From Diphasiastrum complanatum (taxonomy: Eukaryota > Streptophyta > Lycopodiopsida > Lycopodiales > Lycopodiaceae), in contig MU831850.1 in the NCBI GenBank assembly GCA_029204225.1, positions 36,608 through 100,607 of the forward strand: DNA of 64,000 nt, in the 5' to 3' direction. The notes under the pieces were generated by a model. The model was given only the letters and a program-made list of their open reading frames with translations, was not told where the DNA came from and searched no databases. Shown in pieces: positions 54,507 through 59,984 of this stretch (positions are counted from its first letter, which is position 1; each line of letters begins with the position of its first letter). The position numbers and the translations under genes were made by a program.

Positions 54507-54668
54507 GTTGGTTTCTGCTTGGCAATATTCAGGATGTTTGTCACCTTTTTGGTTGTATGACTGAAAGTTGTTAGGACAGTATCAAATGCAGGACATTCAA
54601 TGTACGAAAAGGGCATTTCTCAAGAAATAATTCATGCGTCTAACCAGTTCAGAACTTTGGTGTACTAA
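17353..54668 (+). CDS. PIP: Proline iminopeptidase, 10 exons, plastid-like N-terminus
   Basis: Encodes a 443-residue alpha/beta hydrolase of peptidase family S33 that removes N-terminal proline from peptides. The join is 17353-17566, 21821-21976, 23481-23673, 23902-24040, 24622-24753, 25100-25204, 50536-50679, 50807-50917, 51053-51101 and 54580-54668. Every intron is GT..AG and every phase agrees. Landmarks: HGGPGAG oxyanion loop at 126-132, DQRACGKST after it, LEENTTW, nucleophile elbow GGSWG (Ser195), GRYD (Asp392), AGHS (His420), stop TAA. The first 71 residues are Ser/Thr/Pro/Arg-rich with few early acids, like a plastid transit peptide; this is inferred from composition. Plant PIPs of about 380 residues without this extension are known. 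Exon 7 is the least conserved part. Introns 1, 6 and 9 carry mobile elements, yet the frame is uninterrupted, so the gene looks functional. Confidence 0.93.
17980..18470. mobile_element. Non-autonomous hAT-like element, 8-bp TSD
   Basis: 491 bp flanked by a perfect 8-bp duplication GTAGTAGG (17972-17979 and 18471-18478). The ends are inverted: CATAGAA at the left, TTCTATG at the right. Both subterminal regions are crowded with AACCGT/ACGGTT motifs in both orientations, including the palindromes GAACCGTACGGTTC and GTACCACGGTTC. The middle has tandem TCTGTGAAA-type repeats. An 8-bp duplication, short CA-starting inverted ends and short subterminal motif repeats fit the hAT superfamily. No transposase is present. 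Confidence 0.75.
18136..18306. repeat. TCTGTGAAA short tandem repeats inside the hAT-like element
   Basis: About ten imperfect copies of TCTGTGAAATC and ATTTGTGAAATC, with larger GGACCATTTGTGAAATC units recurring. Confidence 0.8.
19986..20258. repeat. 137-bp tandem duplication in PIP intron 1
   Basis: AAGGTCTATTTTT occurs at 19992 and 20129. The two units share most bases, including GTTCATGTGCGTGAGCAGGTG near their ends, and differ by small indels. Confidence 0.85.
20757..20773. repeat. Poly-C run
   Basis: About 15 consecutive C with a flanking CT-rich context. It gives overlapping short frames that are not genes. Confidence 0.9.
21821..21976 (+). CDS. PIP: PIP exon 2
   Basis: Acceptor TTTTGTAG before 21821; donor GTAAGT after 21976. 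It encodes the N-terminal beta strands typical of [23 protein letters not shown], then GKPVV. Enters and leaves in phase 1. Confidence 0.92.
21977..23480 (+). other. PIP: PIP intron 2 (1,504 bp)
   Basis: No repeat family or gene recognised inside. The ends are GTAAGT and GATAG. Confidence 0.7.
23481..23673 (+). CDS. PIP: PIP exon 3 (oxyanion loop)
   Basis: Encodes [30 protein letters not shown] and [20 protein letters not shown]. The family usually has DQRG at the third glycine; here it is DQRA. Donor CAAAG|GTTCAC, leaving in phase 2. Confidence 0.95.
23902..24040 (+). CDS. PIP: PIP exon 4 (nucleophile Ser195)
   Basis: Acceptor TGTACAG. Encodes [20 protein letters not shown] with the catalytic serine, then [20 protein letters not shown]. 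Donor CAG|GTTTCT, leaving in phase 0. Confidence 0.96.
24622..24753 (+). CDS. PIP: PIP exon 5 (cap domain)
   Basis: Starts with [14 protein letters not shown], which corresponds to the GA..FP..W segment of PIPs, and ends [17 protein letters not shown]. Donor GCG|GTAAAT, phase 0. Confidence 0.94.
25100..25204 (+). CDS. PIP: PIP exon 6 (cap domain)
   Basis: Acceptor ACATGCAG. Encodes [14 protein letters not shown], the conserved A-W-x-K-W-E motif, and ends TLPPLQ. Donor GTAAGC begins the 25-kb intron 6. Phase 0. Confidence 0.93.
25351..25385. repeat. (CT)17 microsatellite
   Basis: CT dinucleotide tract about 150 bases into PIP intron 6. Confidence 0.97.
25386..25936 (+). mobile_element. LINE 3' tail-like segment
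   Basis: The last 150 bases parallel 41820-41970: both have a stretch like GTTTTATGCGCTCCCATTG, then TTATATGCCTTTTGGCATG, AAAAGACAT and AATAAAGCT, then a pyrimidine repeat. The second copy sits next to LINE reverse-transcriptase sequence, so I infer a LINE 3' end. The start is not determined. Confidence 0.5.
25937..25989. repeat. (CT)26 microsatellite
   Basis: CT tract immediately after the AATAAAG tail motif. It may have grown from a LINE tail. Confidence 0.97.
25990..26635 (+). pseudogene. LINE endonuclease fragment (5' truncated)
   Basis: Apurinic-like endonuclease domain of a plant [16 protein letters not shown] near 26030, then after a frame change [11 protein letters not shown] near 26150, [35 protein letters not shown] near 26405-26440, and [12 protein letters not shown] near 26490-26530. 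GDFN and SDH are conserved catalytic motifs of the domain. The reading is interrupted at 26635 by gypsy element A and resumes after it at 32945. The N-terminal part of the domain is missing. A related copy lies at 48530-49260. Confidence 0.82.
26636..26993 (+). repeat. 5' LTR of gypsy element A
   Basis: Starts TGTTACGAGC and ends CCTATTACA. It is GC-richer than its surroundings. Confidence 0.95.
26995..27007 (+). promoter_or_regulatory. Primer-binding site of element A
   Basis: TGGTATCAGAGCC, one base after the LTR; complementary to initiator-Met tRNA. Confidence 0.92.
27008..27796 (+). other. Untranslated leader of element A
   Basis: About 790 bases between primer site and gag ATG, without an open frame. 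Repeated AGCGCT-containing phrases such as TCCAGCGCTG recur. Confidence 0.7.
27797..28866 (+). pseudogene. Gypsy gag (element A), broken
   Basis: The ATG at 27797 opens an acidic first part (to 28162) with a coiled-coil-like stretch ([20 protein letters not shown]). A frame change near 28160 leads to the capsid region: [15 protein letters not shown], an in-frame stop in GPMAYKWW near 28325, another near 28483, then [15 protein letters not shown]. The zinc knuckle [14 protein letters not shown] is complete at 28824-28866. It cannot make a full Gag as it stands. Confidence 0.85.
28867..32575 (+). pseudogene. Gypsy pol with chromodomain (element A), broken
   Basis: Protease: [12 protein letters not shown] near 29093 (Asp-Asp-Gly in place of Asp-Ser-Gly). 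Reverse transcriptase in the 29228-30526 frame: [19 protein letters not shown], and FLDD at 30133-30144. RNase [15 protein letters not shown] near 30574, TDHESLRYL near 30765. Integrase: HPGIQR near 31337, CQKC near 31425, [18 protein letters not shown] and a third acid in the QTERVNQ region. Chromodomain: [17 protein letters not shown] near 32465. Frame breaks lie near 29185, 30475, 31345 and 32030. All domains are recognisable, and only single-base-scale damage separates the frames. Confidence 0.9.
32574..32586 (+). promoter_or_regulatory. Polypurine tract of element A
   Basis: AAGGGGGAGGGAG directly before the 3' LTR; the plus-strand priming site. Confidence 0.9.
32587..32944 (+). repeat. 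3' LTR of gypsy element A
   Basis: 358 bp, differing from the 5' copy at one base by eye (T to C, about 30 bases before the end). Confidence 0.95.
32950..33500 (+). pseudogene. LINE fragment, linker between endonuclease and reverse transcriptase
   Basis: Continues the LINE split by element A. In shifting frames it reads [20 protein letters not shown] near 33220-33285, [20 protein letters not shown], then [20 protein letters not shown] near 33410-33470. The FWREF-like phrase and the following segment are typical of the stretch before the reverse transcriptase in plant LINEs. A stop follows near 33478. Confidence 0.65.
33582..33656 (-). mobile_element. Minus-strand primer site and LTR-end remnant, target of element B
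   Basis: The + strand reads GCTCTGATACCA at 33582-33593, the reverse complement of TGGTATCAGAGC. This implies a minus-oriented retroelement whose 5' LTR would lie to the right, beginning about 33594. Element B interrupts it at 33656 and the tract would resume at 41094. No second LTR was found. Confidence 0.45.
33657..34144 (+). repeat. 5' LTR of gypsy element B
   Basis: Starts TGTTATGTCC and ends TTCTTATA, where the 3' copy ends TTCTTACA. Confidence 0.93.
34146..34158 (+). promoter_or_regulatory. Primer-binding site of element B
   Basis: TGGTATCAGAGCT, one base after the LTR. Confidence 0.9.
34192..35986 (-). mobile_element. Inverted, rearranged partial copy of element B inside element B
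   Basis: Reading the minus strand from 35986: reverse transcriptase (35986-35472, including [11 protein letters not shown]), RNase H (35488-35130), a scrambled junction, then integrase C-terminus and part of the chromodomain region (35090-34714), purine tract (34610-34593) and the first 401 bp of the LTR (34592-34192). Integrase core sequence corresponding to forward 39035-40095 is missing. The inverted reverse transcriptase lacks one frame break that the forward copy has near 38470. Confidence 0.88.
35058..35153. repeat. Palindromic junction with duplicated 18-mer
   Basis: AAGATCGGCATAGTGCTTAG near 35059 is repeated as its reverse complement near 35110-35130, and GCAACTTGGTTAGAGCTA occurs at about 35096 and again at 35136. 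This marks where the inverted copy switched between RNase H and integrase ends. Confidence 0.75.
35987..36021. repeat. Perfect hairpin at the fold-back point of element B
   Basis: Arms AACAATTGTAGGTTTT (35987-36002) and AAAACCTACAATTGTT (36006-36021) with a three-base loop. The sequence to the left is inverted element; that to the right is forward leader running into gag. Confidence 0.9.
36116..36995 (+). pseudogene. Gypsy gag (element B)
   Basis: The ATG at 36116 opens 289 codons: a short N-tail, [28 protein letters not shown], the capsid core ([38 protein letters not shown]), a basic linker, then a frame break before the zinc knuckle [14 protein letters not shown] (36952-36995). Closely related to the minus-strand fragment at 2700-3375. 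Confidence 0.87.
37100..40578 (+). pseudogene. Gypsy pol with chromodomain (element B), broken
   Basis: Protease: [12 protein letters not shown] near 37160, with the canonical D-S-G. Reverse transcriptase: [10 protein letters not shown] near 37935, an in-frame stop at 37974, a second near 38070, and FLDD at 38231-38242. A frame break near 38470 precedes KVAAPLNNL-like sequence. RNase [15 protein letters not shown] near 38705 and TDHQPLKYF. Integrase: open from 39364, [23 protein letters not shown], and a QTERTN segment carrying the third acid. Chromodomain: [17 protein letters not shown] near 40480-40530. The integrase-chromodomain stretch is a clean 404-codon frame. Confidence 0.9.
40588..40600 (+). 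promoter_or_regulatory. Polypurine tract of element B
   Basis: AAGGGGGGAAGAA directly before the 3' LTR. Confidence 0.9.
40601..41088 (+). repeat. 3' LTR of gypsy element B
   Basis: 488 bp; matches 33657-34144 with about 19 substitutions and no gaps by eye. Confidence 0.93.
41094..41660. other. Interrupted flanking tract with ACATGCAAGCAAA repeats
   Basis: Probably continues the tract split by element B. Contains two to three copies of a unit of about 33 bp with CAACATGCAAGCAAATRCAGTGACATG-like content at 41141-41215. No open frame of note. Confidence 0.45.
41820..41976 (+). mobile_element. Second LINE 3' tail-like segment
   Basis: Parallels 25830-25940: CTTATATGCCTTTTGGCATG, AAAAGACATTAATAAAG, then a CTTT repeat. 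Confidence 0.55.
41977..42092 (+). pseudogene. LINE reverse-transcriptase fragment
   Basis: Short open stretch reading [18 protein letters not shown], the K-T-K-x-M-V-F-N motif of non-LTR reverse transcriptases, then LLWDSQP before joining the truncated LTR of element C. Only about 30 residues remain. Confidence 0.65.
42093..42390 (+). repeat. Truncated 5' LTR of element C
   Basis: Corresponds to the last two-thirds of the 3' LTR. A CTATAAGTAG TATA-like box lies at 42231-42240. Confidence 0.88.
42391..42402 (+). promoter_or_regulatory. Primer-binding site of element C
   Basis: TGGTATCAGAGC touches the LTR end CATAACT. Confidence 0.92.
42592..43650 (+). CDS. Gypsy gag (element C)
   Basis: First in-frame ATG at 42592 ([16 protein letters not shown]). 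A Pro/Ser/Phe-rich stretch leads to the capsid domain: [32 protein letters not shown], then [13 protein letters not shown] and [12 protein letters not shown] long Pro/Ser linker precedes the zinc knuckle C-F-R-C-K-S-P-D-H near 43580-43610. One base-scale frame break just after the histidine separates it from the last knuckle cysteine and from pol. No slippery heptamer is visible there, so damage is more likely than programmed shifting, though the latter is not excluded. Confidence 0.85.
43620..47237 (+). CDS. Gypsy pol with chromodomain (element C), open
   Basis: One uninterrupted frame to 47237, open upstream of the first usable Met as well. Protease [13 protein letters not shown] near 43850. 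Reverse transcriptase [13 protein letters not shown] near 44580 and YFDD at 44886-44897. RNase [15 protein letters not shown] near 45327 and [10 protein letters not shown]. Integrase with H..H and C-P-F-C near 46000, [20 protein letters not shown], and [10 protein letters not shown] with the third acid. Chromodomain [17 protein letters not shown] near 47040-47090. In RNase H-proximal sequence, [12 protein letters not shown] replaces the usual YYRRF-type motif. The only complete pol in the window. Confidence 0.93.
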   Translation, partial: CRQPLPTSTAVFYREGTTPDESDIYIHISDEPDLSPEPSTDLLLATCHAQLAYATWTGCPGPRSIRLRVRITGREYIALVDTGSTHSFISSYVLSRIRASPIPAPQPLTVEVASSHSFPSSQMFQGLSYRIGDFSGQADLYIIPLERYDLILGANWFASLGAVTLDLAQQTLTFVHDAVTHSLAGIDSQADFQLISGKQFIRSLPKAHCAALLCVQRAAADSSVTTSPPAAVPQVISDLLHQYAFVFSEPTTLPPLCDVNHLIDLRPGSAPPSRPPYRMSKSERDEIELQITTLLDQGLIVPSHSPFGAPVLLVSKKDGSKRLCIDYRALNQLTIRNQYPIPHMDDLFDQLGTSHLFSKIDLRSGYHQIRMHPSDEHKTAFHTHLGLYEFRVLPFGVTNGPPTFQNVMNNIMRPLLGRCVLVYFDDILVFSKTLDEHVLHLSSVFQLLVHHQLFAKLSKCSFAIVEIEFLGFLICDGRIRLDPHKVRAIADWPVPTNVHHVRMFLGLATDLRRPVPHFATVAAPLHALLKKSSAFVWTSDCQFAFGTLRRAVVEASVLCLPQFDQKFIVETDASNVGLGALLRQSQCIIAYESRRLRSYEQRYSVHEKELLAIIYALKKWRHYLYRIPFDIVTDHQSLRYLFSQRDLSDRQFRWLQFLQSFDFSILYRPGRANTAADALSRLPALLNTLVATIPSWFDDLPSAYLTCSDFRDVYSSAPPMSSSPHQAYSIVDHRLYHYGSLCIPSSLGIRSQLLSNAHSSPVGGHFGFQKSYACLKDHFYWPSLRKELVVLIRTCPFCLRNKYSRAKSAGLLQSWPIPHRQWTDISMDFIIGLPRTRRGHDSCMVVVDRFSKQAHFIPVRSTITVEQCARLFLSEIFRLHGFPRTILSDRDSKFTSLFWTELMHILDVQLFMGSAYHSTSDGQSEVLNRILEDYLRHFVTPSGKDWDQHLCLAEYSYNSSVSTSTGVAPFLLSHGYAPLLPGIPLPPEDTPVTLSSFLSGARELILQASSHLQQVQQRYQALVDCHRRHVEFHVGDMVYLRLRFARHHFIQGHTSTEKLAPRYYGPYCILEVLSPVTYRLRLPASTRACDIFHVSLLRAAIEDDAPRDAEFPTAPDLFPLLPAAILQVRLHHSRRRRQIQFLVQWDGRPVEEATWEPIDVFYHTPSLADQARALAALVDSSTSAVAPVVTTPDAVPVDPPGLAVT
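47282..47732 (+). repeat. 3' LTR of element C
   Basis: 451 bp, AGTTATGG at the left and CATAACT at the right. Contains two 38-bp-scale repeats of GACATTTAGAC..TTGGCCTTGGGCCCTAT at about 47368 and 47412, and a CTATAAGT box at 47573. GTCGGGGAGAG lies just before it as the purine tract. Confidence 0.87.
47914..48047. repeat. 68-bp tandem duplication
   Basis: Two units starting TGGAGTAWATTATATCTCC at 47914 and 47982, both ending CTCTACTTCCTCAA. Confidence 0.85.
48530..49260 (+). pseudogene. LINE endonuclease, second decayed copy
   Basis: Reads in several frames: [14 protein letters not shown] near 48560, [14 protein letters not shown] near 48815 (parallel to [12 protein letters not shown] of the first copy), [15 protein letters not shown] where the first copy has the GDFNA motif, then [29 protein letters not shown], and [13 protein letters not shown] near 49170-49210. 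It retains the N-terminal part that the first copy lacks. GDFN is degraded to MPGQ, so it is inactive. Confidence 0.75.
49261..50535. other. Last part of PIP intron 6, unassigned
   Basis: Short frames only, including a 76-codon minus-strand stretch at 49573-49803 that I do not recognise. No repeat end or element is identified. Confidence 0.45.
50536..50679 (+). CDS. PIP: PIP exon 7, divergent, ends ARLECHYF
   Basis: Acceptor GCCTTCAG; donor TTT|GTGAGT; phase 0 at both ends. The last eight residues, ARLECHYF, match the conserved A-R-I-E-x-H-Y-F of PIPs. The preceding 36 or so residues are rich in Ser, Thr, Pro, Gly and Lys and show no clear family match. An alternative acceptor nearby is possible, but this one keeps the frame. 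Confidence 0.82.
50807..50917 (+). CDS. PIP: PIP exon 8 (catalytic Asp392)
   Basis: Acceptor ACCTGCAG; donor ACT|GTAAGT. Encodes [20 protein letters not shown], then [12 protein letters not shown], where GRYD carries the catalytic aspartate. Phase 0. Confidence 0.95.
51053..51101 (+). CDS. PIP: PIP exon 9
   Basis: Acceptor ATGTTGCAG. Encodes [16 protein letters not shown], matching the A-x-x-L-H-x-x-W-P-E-A-E-L segment. Donor GTTG|GTAATT, leaving in phase 1. Confidence 0.94.
51540..53540 (-). pseudogene. Decayed Ty3/gypsy pol in PIP intron 9
   Basis: On the minus strand from about 53470: a degraded segment before the reverse transcriptase, then [15 protein letters not shown] near 53240, the reverse-transcriptase motif that follows the first palm strand. 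Much later [11 protein letters not shown] near 52020 and [15 protein letters not shown] near 51950 correspond to the integrase core, and [17 protein letters not shown] near 51740 corresponds to the integrase segment that normally reads EFAYN. Stops and frame changes are frequent and no LTR was found. Much older than elements A to C. Confidence 0.75.
54373..54402. repeat. GC-rich perfect hairpin 1
   Basis: Arms AGCGATCCGGAACG and CGTTCCGGATCGCT with a two-base loop. Confidence 0.92.
54403..54430. repeat. GC-rich hairpin 2, adjacent
   Basis: Arms GTTGCAGCG and CGCTGCAAC with a ten-base loop that repeats GGAACG from hairpin 1. Confidence 0.9.
54460..54502. repeat. (CT)21 microsatellite
   Basis: CT tract about 80 bases before PIP exon 10; it may add to the pyrimidine content upstream of the acceptor. 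Confidence 0.97.
54580..54668 (+). CDS. PIP: PIP exon 10 (catalytic His420, stop)
   Basis: Acceptor TAGGACAG. Encodes [20 protein letters not shown] and ends LVY and TAA. AGHSMYE carries the catalytic histidine. The incoming phase 1 base completes a valine codon. No canonical AATAAA was seen in the next 150 bases. Confidence 0.93.
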
Positions 54669-57600
54669 GGATTACTTGGTCAATTCTCTATACGCCTATC
54701 AACAGAAAAGGATTGAGCGCCATTCTGACAAGTTCTATGCATCTGCCCATTCTGGCATTCAAACGGTAGTGACAATATGTGCCAATACTTGCAGAAAAGG
54801 CTAGCTGCAAATCAGCTGCTTTCTGTCTCCTTGAGATTGTTTAAGGTAATGATCTTATTACACAGCAACCTTATCTCCTGTGTCACTATTGCAAGCCATT
54901 GTAAAAGAGAAATTTTTTGCAAACAGCATTTTGTGCCTTTGTTATCTGCAATGATGCTACACTTGTTCAAATAACCTCAGGACTATGAAACCTAACGTCA
55001 ATGCAGACACTTGATTACAGTTGCAACTGGACTTATGTTCTCCAGTCTTCTCATCAATTGATCCCTTGTTGATACTAGATTCTGGATTGATGAGCTCATC
55101 GCTGTTTTTCAACCATGCTAACCTTAGACCTGATATTTCAAAAGCTTGTTTGTTTCAAGGAATTTGGATGAATGTGGCATTTATGCCTAACACTTGGGTT
55201 ACTCAGTTATGGTAGATCGCAAGGTTTCTAGAACCTACCAGGCTTGGTGCAGTAAGATTTAACAAAAGTGATGAAGATATTAGTAGCATTAGCAAATTCT
55301 ATGCTATCCTTAAACACAGGCTGCTTTTGAGCACAAAGATGGCAAGTTGGTTTGTGCTTACTACTCTTCTAGGAAACAAATAACTAAGAATTTATGACCT
55401 TAGTGGTTACAATAAGCAGAAACAAGAATGGAAGGAAAACCCACAGAATTCTTTGAAGGATAGTACATGTCAAAATTCTCTTTGGTAAATTTTTTTACTT
55501 CTTAAACTGCCTGACCAACCAGGCTTTGAAGAGATTCAAATATTGAAGGGAGATTTCAAATCCTAGTCATGGTAATTTAAAGGATATTTGGATCTAGATT
55601 TCCTTTCACAAGATATTTGTAAAGAAACCCATGCAGTCTTGACATGATGAGATTTGGAATATCTCATCAAGGAAAAGACATTTGAATGTAATACTAATCC
55701 CTAATGAGAAATTCAATCATTATCAAAGTCACATCACAAAGTCAATGTTGCAAAGAAGTGCCAATCAACATAGATTTAGTTTGTTGGAAAAAGTTAGTAT
55801 TAAATGCTTATTGCTCCAGGGTATTAGTTTGTTGAATGGAAGGCCCAATTCATTACATGAATTCATAAAAAACCAAGCTGAAAAATGGCAAGAAACAATG
55901 TCGGAATCTAGCTGAGACACTCATTGATGGGACAACAAATAAATCTTTATTGGCAAACAATTGTTGATCAGACATTCCTTACATCATGCAAACGGAACCA
56001 TATCTAAAGCAGGAGAGACTGTGGCAAATGCAATCTAGTTGGAAATCAATGTTCATCATACTTCTCTCAGATTGATGAAATATGCAATCCAAACAAGAAG
56101 ACTATATTGTTGGTAGAGTAAACTTCTGAAAAAGAATAGCATCCAAAAAACATATACAATCAACCAATACGTAAAATCAGTGTAAAAGCTACCAAAATAG
56201 TTTCAGAAGAGGTAGTCGTTGGGCACTGAAGGTTGTGAGACAGCAATGCACATTTGTTCCATCGTTGGTGGAATAGTTGGTGAAGCCATTTGTGAGGTAT
56301 AAATAACTACCTTTTGCCTTTCCAACCGATTGAAGGAGAAGGCTTGATAAAGAAGCAATCAAGAAGCTTGTGAATGAAGCAGTTAGCCCTGTCCATTGGA
56401 TTATTTTGAATCAATTTTGACCATCGACTTTGTACCTTATATGATAAGCAAGCAATGGTGAACAAGCAAATTTTATTGATATGCCTTGTACTTGTCGCCA
56501 AGTTCGATAACCACGTTTGACAATGCAGTTGTCTATCAAAAAGAAATTCCATTGACATAATATATCCTTATCTGCACATTTTTATATTTATGAAAGTTTA
56601 TCAAACCATGACCATTTAAAAAATTTTGACTCATGTACCCACTTATACCTAAGTAGAATAAACTTGGAATGTATGGAAGTTGAATAATCATTATTCATCA
56701 CAATTTCAAGGCCATTTGGTTCTTCCAAAGGTATATTCTCACAACACTAAGAGATATTTGTAACCCATGTATAAATGTGCCTAGGCATATTAAAATAGAA
56801 GTTTATCGATAAATCACATTGCCATAATAGAATTTTTACAAATTTGGTATACTCTTGTACGTTTTCGCCTTAAAGCCTACTCCTTTGATTAGGAACGGGT
56901 GTAGCATACCAAGAGCTCTTATTAGGAACTTAGCAAGTCTAGAAAAACAATAATCATGGGCATTAGTGATCCATCTAAAAGATTTTGTGTGAGCTTTGTA
57001 CATGTAGAGTAAATAAGACAATGTTTTGTTACTTAAATGCTCCTCAAATAAGAGTTTGTAAGGTTTACTTATGATGTACTATAATGAACATATGACTAGA
57101 TTGTTTGTGCCATCGTAATCCAAAGGTCAGTATACAAAGGGGCAAGAAAATTACCAGAAGGTAGGCTCCAAAGCTTAAAATAAATACGAGCTGATTTTAA
57201 CTTAATAGATAGGACTTGGCACTTTTGGCTTGACCAAATTCGCAACTTTTGGCTTGACCAAACTCATATGTGGATTGGTCACAAATATCACAAATGCCTT
57301 GAGAAAATATAGATTCACGGCCTCTTTCACACAACAAATAAGAGTTTGAATTAAGAGGCTTGGTGGAGAAATAGGCTCCCCATAACTCAATATGGCAGCA
57401 TCTTGAATTCTTCCTAAGGACTAAACCAATGAAAACAGACCTAAATTAGGTTATGAATCAAATTAAGGTAAAGGTTTGGTACTATTCCAACCAAAGGATA
57501 GTTGGATTTACATCAGAAGGATGCAAAGAGAAAGATAACAAAATCACACATAGTTCCTCTTGACAAATCAAGACCAAATCCTTTGAAACCTTTATTCATA

Positions 57601-58448
57601 AACTGACAAGGTAATACAAAGCTGACAAGTTCTTGTAGTACTAAGAAGTATCGTAAAACAAGACTTATTTCAAAAGATTTAGTTGGTACATATCCCACCA
57701 CACAAAACGTGCAAGTTAGCACAATGAGAAAGACATGTGTCAAAGCTAAATGTTAGTTGTTATCCATATAGGAAACAAGTTCTACAACTTAACAACATAA
57801 GAAACATTTCAAAATCATAGTTCGATCTTCCTATTCAAGTCTAATTTTCTATCGCTTCAAGTCTAATTTCTAGCGATAGACCAAATCTTGGCATTACCAT
57901 ATTAGGATCTGATAAGGTTATAGGTATTGGTTCATATCAATTTCTACTACATACATGAGAAGAGGTAAATTTGAGCTCCAAATATTAGAAAACCTTCTTA
58001 TGAACCAGTGCTCCTCCATAGGCAATGAATGCACTTGGTTGCTCATAGTAATTTGCACTTTGAAGATAAAGAGGAGAGAATAAGCAAAAGAGCCAAAGAT
58101 AGAAGTGGAGTCTATCGCTGCTCCACCCTTCTCATTTATAGTTTTGTCAAGCTGTGATAGGGCACCTCGTCGTGCCCATCGTTGGATTGAAAAGCCTAGC
58201 AAAAGGATAAATCCTCACCGTATATCAAAAAACTTGAGGTGCACGTTATTGCATTCTCCAAAAACCCCTATTTTTATAAAAATAACGAATATTTGCAACA
58301 TTAACATTGATGTGTTTAAATATGTGTCATCATAGAAGCTGATGCTCTCTTAGTCAGAGTTTACCCAAAAAAAAAACCATAACTCTGTAGGAGTTGTAGT
58401 TGTGGTCTTGTTCAACAATCGTATAGGAAGTAGTATGGCAAAATAGCA

Positions 58449-58453
<5 letters not shown>
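54669..58453. other. Region 3' of PIP, no gene recognised
   Basis: AT-rich with short frames on both strands (up to 94 codons at 57918-58202, minus). None shows a known motif. PIP 3' UTR must start here, but its end is not visible. Confidence 0.45.

Positions 58454-58536
<83 letters not shown>
58454..58536. repeat. (GA)41 microsatellite
   Basis: Purine-only tract on the + strand. Confidence 0.97.
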
Positions 58537-58538
<2 letters not shown>

Positions 58539-58812
58539 TTTTAGAATTTAAGGTTGAATTTGTGCAAAGAAAATAGAATGAGGTTAATTAAAATAGGATA
58601 GAAATACGTGTGATAGAAATTCTAGATTGATTTTGGTAGAGTGATAAGAGGATGAAAGAATGACGAAAGAATAATGTAGGAATGAAGCAATGATATAAGA
58701 AGTAAGTATGATGTATGAATGATTAATTTAGGGTTTAGGATTGAAATGTTAGAATATAATATGTGTGTAAGAACATAGAATGATGAGTGTAACAGTATTG
58801 AAGCAATGCTAG

Positions 58813-58956
<144 letters not shown>

Positions 58957-59050
58957 GAATTGTTAAAATCTTAGAATTTAGAGTTTAGATTGGATTGTAA
59001 GAATAAAAAATAATGAAGCAATGTTAGAGAGAGAGAGAGAGAAGAGAGAG

Positions 59051-59984
59051 ATTTGCATAAAGAATATAAGAATGAGTTGGATTCTACGAGATATGGCTAT
59101 AGGTCTTTTGATTAGGGTAAAGAAACGCATATGAATTATTTTTATATATGTAGGATTGAATTTATGTATCCTAGATTTAGGTCCATGTCACACTTGTTCA
59201 TATTTGTGTTTTTCTAAATTCTAATATAAAATTTGTTTACATGCCACATCTAGCCCTCCATTCATCTCCATTCATCATGTCTCGTGAGACATCTAGATCT
59301 CCTAGTCATGCATCCAGCCATAGTCTCGAGTCTTCTCATTTTAGTTCCATGAGCGAGGACAAGTTTCCTGTGAGAAATTTCAACTAGTTTTGCTATTTTG
59401 GTCATATTTGTATATTTGGCAATTTGAGGGCAATTTTCATATTAGACTTAGAGTTTGACTTTCAAAGTTATATTAGTCTAAAAGCATTTGAATAAACACT
59501 TGGGAAAGTGTAGTACATGAGTTTTAGAAGATTCAATTTGAATGTGGAGACATTTGAATCTAGTCCACATTAATGCTAGGGTTTTTGTTATGGAAGGAAA
59601 CCAAACTCATTAGTGAGTCTTGGATTTGCTATATATAGTTGTACACTCGTGGGAAGAGACACATTCTCTCTCTCTCTTATCTCACTTCATGCTTATACAT
59701 GAGTTCTCTTGGGTTCACCTATTCAATGGTGCACTATATTTGTGATATCTTGCAATCTTGTGTGTAGAATGCTTATTTTATGCTATTTTCGGATTCACAC
59801 GTGTGAAATATAGTATCTTACTATTTTTGTACACACAGCAATTAGAGTGTGTTTCAATCTTAGGAAGTGGCAAGAGTCATTATATTTATCACCCAAAAGA
59901 TCGACAAGAGTTAGCAGACCAGCAATCAAGTATATCGACGAGTCTGCAGCCTATCTTGTTTAGGAGCCGACGATTGTCGAAGAG
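59051..59984. other. Unassigned DNA, possible solo LTR
   Basis: Contains TATATATAG near 59630 and a TTCACACGTGTGAAAT palindrome near 59790, features seen in the copia LTRs here. No matching second LTR or target duplication was found, so it is left unassigned. Confidence 0.35.

Larger units (their letters stand above)
51102..54579 (+). other. PIP: PIP intron 9 (3,478 bp)
   Basis: Carries a decayed minus-strand gypsy (51540-53540), an unassigned 93-codon frame at 53871-54152, two GC-rich hairpins and a CT microsatellite just before exon 10. Confidence 0.8.

Noticed and set aside
59369-59839. Solo LTR with TG..CA ends
   Set aside because: TATA-like and CACGTG motifs are present, but the flanks TTTCC and ATTAG do not match and there is no second copy.
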